8,367 bases of DNA from Halobacteriaceae archaeon Tc-Br11_E2g27 (GTDB lineage Archaea; Halobacteriota; Halobacteria; Halobacteriales; Haloarculaceae), in the NCBI GenBank assembly GCA_001564135.1, contig LKNH01000107.1, positions 1 to 8,367 on the forward strand, written 5' to 3'. The position numbers were made by a program, and so were the translations under genes. The notes beneath the pieces were generated by a model. The model made no database searches and was not told the DNA's origin. It saw only the letters and a list, made by a program, of their open reading frames with translations. Shown in pieces: positions 6,145-8,367 of this stretch; the stretch's first letter is position 1, and every line of letters begins with the position of its first letter.

Positions 6145-6957
6145 ATGGTTATTACGACAGCCACAATCGAGCAATGGCTCACAGAGGACCTCGGTCACCA
6201 TGACGTGACAAACGACGTTCCAGGCGAAACGACGGGCCGTCTCGTGGCGAAAGAGTCAGGTGTTCTAGCTGGTACCGAAGCGGCCTGTGCCGTCTTTGAG
6301 TATCTCGGGGTGGAGGTAACTGAGAGCAGCACCGACGGCGACCGAATCGAACGCGGGGAGACGGTCTTGACCGTTGCTGGACCAGCCAAATCCATCCTTC
6401 GCGGCGAGCGAATTGCGGTCAACATCGCCGGCCACGCCTCGGGCATTGCAACCCGGACGCGACAGGCCGTTGACGCCGCCCGGGAGCAATCGGATACCGT
6501 TCGGATTGCCGGCACTCGCAAGACGACCCCGGGACTGCGAGGTATCGAGAAACGCGCGGTCGTTGCGGGCGGCGGCGACACCCACCGACTCGACCTCTCA
6601 CATATGGTGATGGTCAAGGACAACCATATCGCCGAACTCGGACTCGAGGAAGCGATTGCGCACTTTCGCGAACGAGTGTCGTTCGCGACACAGATTGAAG
6701 TCGAAGTCGAAACACCCGAGGGTGGCAGACGAGCGGCAGAGGCAGGGGCAGATATCGTCCTGTTTGATAACCTGCCGCCAGCTGAGGTAGAACGCGGTGT
6801 CTCACTCCTCGAGGGGGCAGTCCTTGCGGAGGCAAGCGGCGGCATTACGGTCGAAGACGTTCCTACCTATGCAGCGACAGGAGTCGATATTATTTCGATG
6901 GGCTCGCTGACCCACTCCGCGCCGTCTCTTGATTTTTCCTTTCGGACGGGAGAATAA
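6145..6957 (+). CDS. nadC: Nicotinate-nucleotide pyrophosphorylase (carboxylating)
   Basis: 270-residue NadC (quinolinate phosphoribosyltransferase), which converts quinolinate and PRPP into nicotinate mononucleotide with release of CO2 and pyrophosphate, the step that joins the salvage route. Visible family motifs: EDLGHHDVTND (14-24), GTRKTTPGLR (123-132), KRAVVAGGGDTHRLDLSHMVMVKDNH with Lys136, Arg137, His147, Arg148 and Lys158, EVEVE (185-189), LFDN (206-209), EASGGI (229-234) and GVDIISMGSLTHSAP (246-260). The usual NLLQRLSGIAT helix start reads NIAGHASGIAT (93-103), a substitution in an otherwise normal protein. The ATG follows the nadB TAG after 2 nt, and a GGAG at 6130-6133 may serve as a somewhat distant ribosome binding site. 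Last gene of the operon. Confidence 0.97.
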   Translation: MVITTATIEQWLTEDLGHHDVTNDVPGETTGRLVAKESGVLAGTEAACAVFEYLGVEVTESSTDGDRIERGETVLTVAGPAKSILRGERIAVNIAGHASGIATRTRQAVDAAREQSDTVRIAGTRKTTPGLRGIEKRAVVAGGGDTHRLDLSHMVMVKDNHIAELGLEEAIAHFRERVSFATQIEVEVETPEGGRRAAEAGADIVLFDNLPPAEVERGVSLLEGAVLAEASGGITVEDVPTYAATGVDIISMGSLTHSAPSLDFSFRTGE

Positions 6958-6982
6958 CAGGTGCCAGCGGAAGATGGCGGGA

Positions 6983-6989
6983 TTTTTCA
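6983..6989 (+). promoter_or_regulatory. Possible TATA-like element of the glycosyltransferase gene
   Basis: TTTTTCA is centred about 28 bases before the ATG at 7014, the spacing expected of a leaderless haloarchaeal gene. No Shine-Dalgarno is present between them. The same T-run lies 25 bases after the nadC stop and could also help end the nadABC transcript. Confidence 0.35.
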
Positions 6990-7013
6990 CACCTCCCGAC
7001 AACGGTCATCAGT

Positions 7014-8075
7014 ATGCGCATTGCGTTCGTCTCGATGGAGACCACCCGTCAGGCCGACACTGCGGGTGCTCGTCGATTCGAGCGCATCGCCCGACTACTT
7101 GAGAAACGGGGGCACGAAGTGACATTCTTCTGTGGACAGTGGTGGGACGATTATACCGACGAATTCGAGGATGATGGACTGACCTACCGCGGTGTCACCC
7201 TCGGGACGGCTTCCTCATCGTTTGCCGTCCGGTTGCCCACACAGTTGCTTCGCTACCGACCCGATATCATCCACGTCAGGCCGACACCACCCGGACAGGT
7301 GATGGCGGCTCTGACTGCGAGCAAACTCGGGCGGATTCCGCTCGTACTGGAGTGGTTTGGCGACGAACGACTCGATTCAAGCGAGCGGTTTCTCACCTCG
7401 GCGGTCAAACGGCCAACTCAGGTTATTACGCCCTCGGAACTCATACGGACCGAAGTTCGAGAACTCGGTGCCGATGGGGAAACAACAATTGTGGTCCCCG
7501 AGAGTATCGACTGGTCGGCTATCGAAAGCGTCGACCCGCAAGAAAATGGCGAGATTGTTTACGCTCACGCGCTTGATGAGACCGCGAACCTCGGGGACCT
7601 GCTGCTCGGGTTGGCGGAACTCCGAACGCGTGACTGGGGGGCGACAATCATCGGTGACGGGCCGCTCCGTGCGGAGTACGAACAGGAAGCGGCGGACCTG
7701 CGTATCGATGACAAGGTTTCGTTCGTCGGCGATATCGACCGCGAACAGCGGCTGCGAATCTACAGAGGAGCACACGTGTTTGCACAGACGGCACGCAGAG
7801 AGGAGTTCCCAACGGAACTGCTCTGGGCGCTCGCCTGTGGCTGTCTGGGTGTCGTCGAGTATCAGGCAGAGTCAAGCGCCCACGAACTCATCGAAAACTA
7901 CGACCGGAGCTTTCGGGTGACGAACCCCCAGCAAATTGCTGACGCGATTGCTGAATCAAGCGAGGTCGACCACCGGACGAGCGATGAGCGCTGGCAAGCG
8001 TATGACCACGGTGAAGTTATCGAACAGTACGTGTCGGCGTATAAACAGCTTGTCGACGAGCAGGGACTGTTCTGA
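7014..8075 (+). CDS. GT4-like glycosyltransferase (GT-B fold) with atypical EX7E motif
   Basis: A 353-residue protein with the two-Rossmann GT-B layout. The N-terminal domain (about 1-160) begins MRIAFVSMET and includes the AGARRFERIARLLEKRGHEV helix and YRPDIIHVRP (81-90). The C-terminal domain (about 178-345) has TIIGDGPLRAEYE (211-223) and VSFVGDIDREQRLRIYRGAHVF (235-256). The GT4 nucleotide-sugar motif EX7E is expected at 263-271: Glu263 is present, but the second position is Trp271 (ELLWALACG instead of the usual LLEAMACG). It therefore may use an unusual donor or be altered in activity. It is cytosolic with no membrane helix, so it would act on lipid- or nucleotide-linked acceptors at the inner face. 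It lies 56 bases after nadC and probably has its own promoter. Donor and acceptor are unknown. Confidence 0.85.
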   Translation: MRIAFVSMETTRQADTAGARRFERIARLLEKRGHEVTFFCGQWWDDYTDEFEDDGLTYRGVTLGTASSSFAVRLPTQLLRYRPDIIHVRPTPPGQVMAALTASKLGRIPLVLEWFGDERLDSSERFLTSAVKRPTQVITPSELIRTEVRELGADGETTIVVPESIDWSAIESVDPQENGEIVYAHALDETANLGDLLLGLAELRTRDWGATIIGDGPLRAEYEQEAADLRIDDKVSFVGDIDREQRLRIYRGAHVFAQTARREEFPTELLWALACGCLGVVEYQAESSAHELIENYDRSFRVTNPQQIADAIAESSEVDHRTSDERWQAYDHGEVIEQYVSAYKQLVDEQGLF

Positions 8076-8087
8076 GCGCGACGACTC

Positions 8088-8104
8088 CAGACACGATATG
8101 TCTG
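8088..8104. terminator. Hairpin between convergent genes
   Basis: CAGACA (8088-8093) pairs with TGTCTG (8099-8104) around a 5-nt loop in the 33-base gap between the convergent glycosyltransferase and NikR-like genes; GACAC (8090-8094) and GTGTC (8106-8110) offer an alternative pairing. No T-tract follows, so a role in ending transcription is only suggested by position. Confidence 0.3.
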
Positions 8105-8108
8105 CGTG

Positions 8109-8367
8109 TCAGAGTTTCTCCGCAGCGGCAGCCACCGGCGAGTGCTCGATGGAGTCGACACCATCCACGGAACGGGTCTTTGCAATAAACGAGCCGATAT
8201 CTTCGGGGACACCTTCGACCACGTACAGTTCGAAACAGCAGTCTCCGACGTGACTGTGGAGCGTGTCGGTAACCAGACCGGCGTGGTCGTGCCGAAGCGA
8301 AGAGAGCGCAACTTCGACTGAAACATCCTGTTCGAACAGCACCATGACGATACAGACAGTCGGGTCC
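8109..8367 (-). CDS. nikR: NikR-like nickel-responsive regulator, C-terminal part (cut by window edge)
   Basis: The frame stays open from the stop at 8109 to the right edge; codons upstream of the internal Met at 8345 read DPTVCIV and continue out of the window, so this is a partial gene. What is visible is the ACT-like metal-binding domain of NikR: (T)VCIVMVLFEQD as its first strand, then SLRHDHAGLV, DTLHSHVGDCCFELYVVEG and a final helix. Counting from the internal Met at 8345, the Ni ligands match His19, His30, His32 and Cys37 (E. coli His76, His87, His89 and Cys95). The loop between the second His pair and Cys is one residue shorter than in E. coli, and an extra Cys36 adjoins it. The missing N-terminus should carry the ribbon-helix-helix DNA-binding domain. 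In the family it represses nickel uptake genes when nickel is sufficient. Confidence 0.82.
   Translation of the reverse strand, partial: DPTVCIVMVLFEQDVSVEVALSSLRHDHAGLVTDTLHSHVGDCCFELYVVEGVPEDIGSFIAKTRSVDGVDSIEHSPVAAAAEKL

Noticed and set aside
6195..6845. 216-codon minus-strand frame opposite nadC
   Set aside because: Antisense to a complete nadC, low-complexity Ser/Arg/Pro composition and no recognisable domain.
1..8367. CRISPR array, tRNA, rRNA, transposase or toxin-antitoxin genes
   Set aside because: None seen on either strand. The XRE/DUF2178 pair was considered as a toxin-antitoxin system, but the DUF2178 protein is a four-helix membrane protein of a family not known as a toxin.

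Overview
The window looks like haloarchaeal chromosome (class Halobacteria). Its proteins are rich in Asp and Glu, coding GC is moderately high (about 60% in hand-counted stretches of the nad genes), and leaders are short or SD-poor with archaeal TATA-like elements. Gene families (a DUF2178 membrane protein with a small XRE regulator, a nadA-nadB-nadC cluster, a NikR-type regulator) fit the same group. Species cannot be told from the sequence alone.

Left part (1-2210): a VIT1/CCC1-type membrane protein on the plus strand converges with a minus-strand group. That group reads, in transcription order, DUF2178 membrane protein, small XRE repressor-like protein (ATGA overlap), then a membrane-anchored alpha/beta hydrolase. 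In front of the DUF2178 gene lie two head-to-tail copies of a 17-bp palindromic motif that differ at one base. They sit between a TATA-like element and a good ribosome binding site, where a repressor would act. This is the most distinctive regulatory structure in the window.

Middle (2211-3446): a classical SDR dehydrogenase on the minus strand, then a 453-bp divergent intergenic region. The SDR-proximal half holds a perfect 10-bp inverted repeat and a smaller hairpin. The nadA-proximal half is very AT-rich (about 30% GC over 3241-3420).

Centre-right (3447-6957): nadA, nadB and nadC form a tight operon with 2-nt gaps. Together they encode the complete de novo route from aspartate to nicotinate mononucleotide: L-aspartate oxidase makes iminoaspartate, quinolinate synthase (4Fe-4S) condenses it with dihydroxyacetone phosphate, and nicotinate-nucleotide pyrophosphorylase adds phosphoribose.

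Right end (7014-8367): a GT4-like glycosyltransferase lacking the usual second Glu of its EX7E motif, probably read from its own leaderless promoter. It converges on a NikR-like nickel regulator whose metal-binding C-terminal domain is present and whose DNA-binding N-terminus lies beyond the window edge.

I see no tRNA, rRNA, CRISPR array, transposase or phage gene. Most of the window is ordinary metabolic chromosome; the items most worth following are the DUF2178/XRE module with its tandem operator and the structured nadA/SDR intergenic region.
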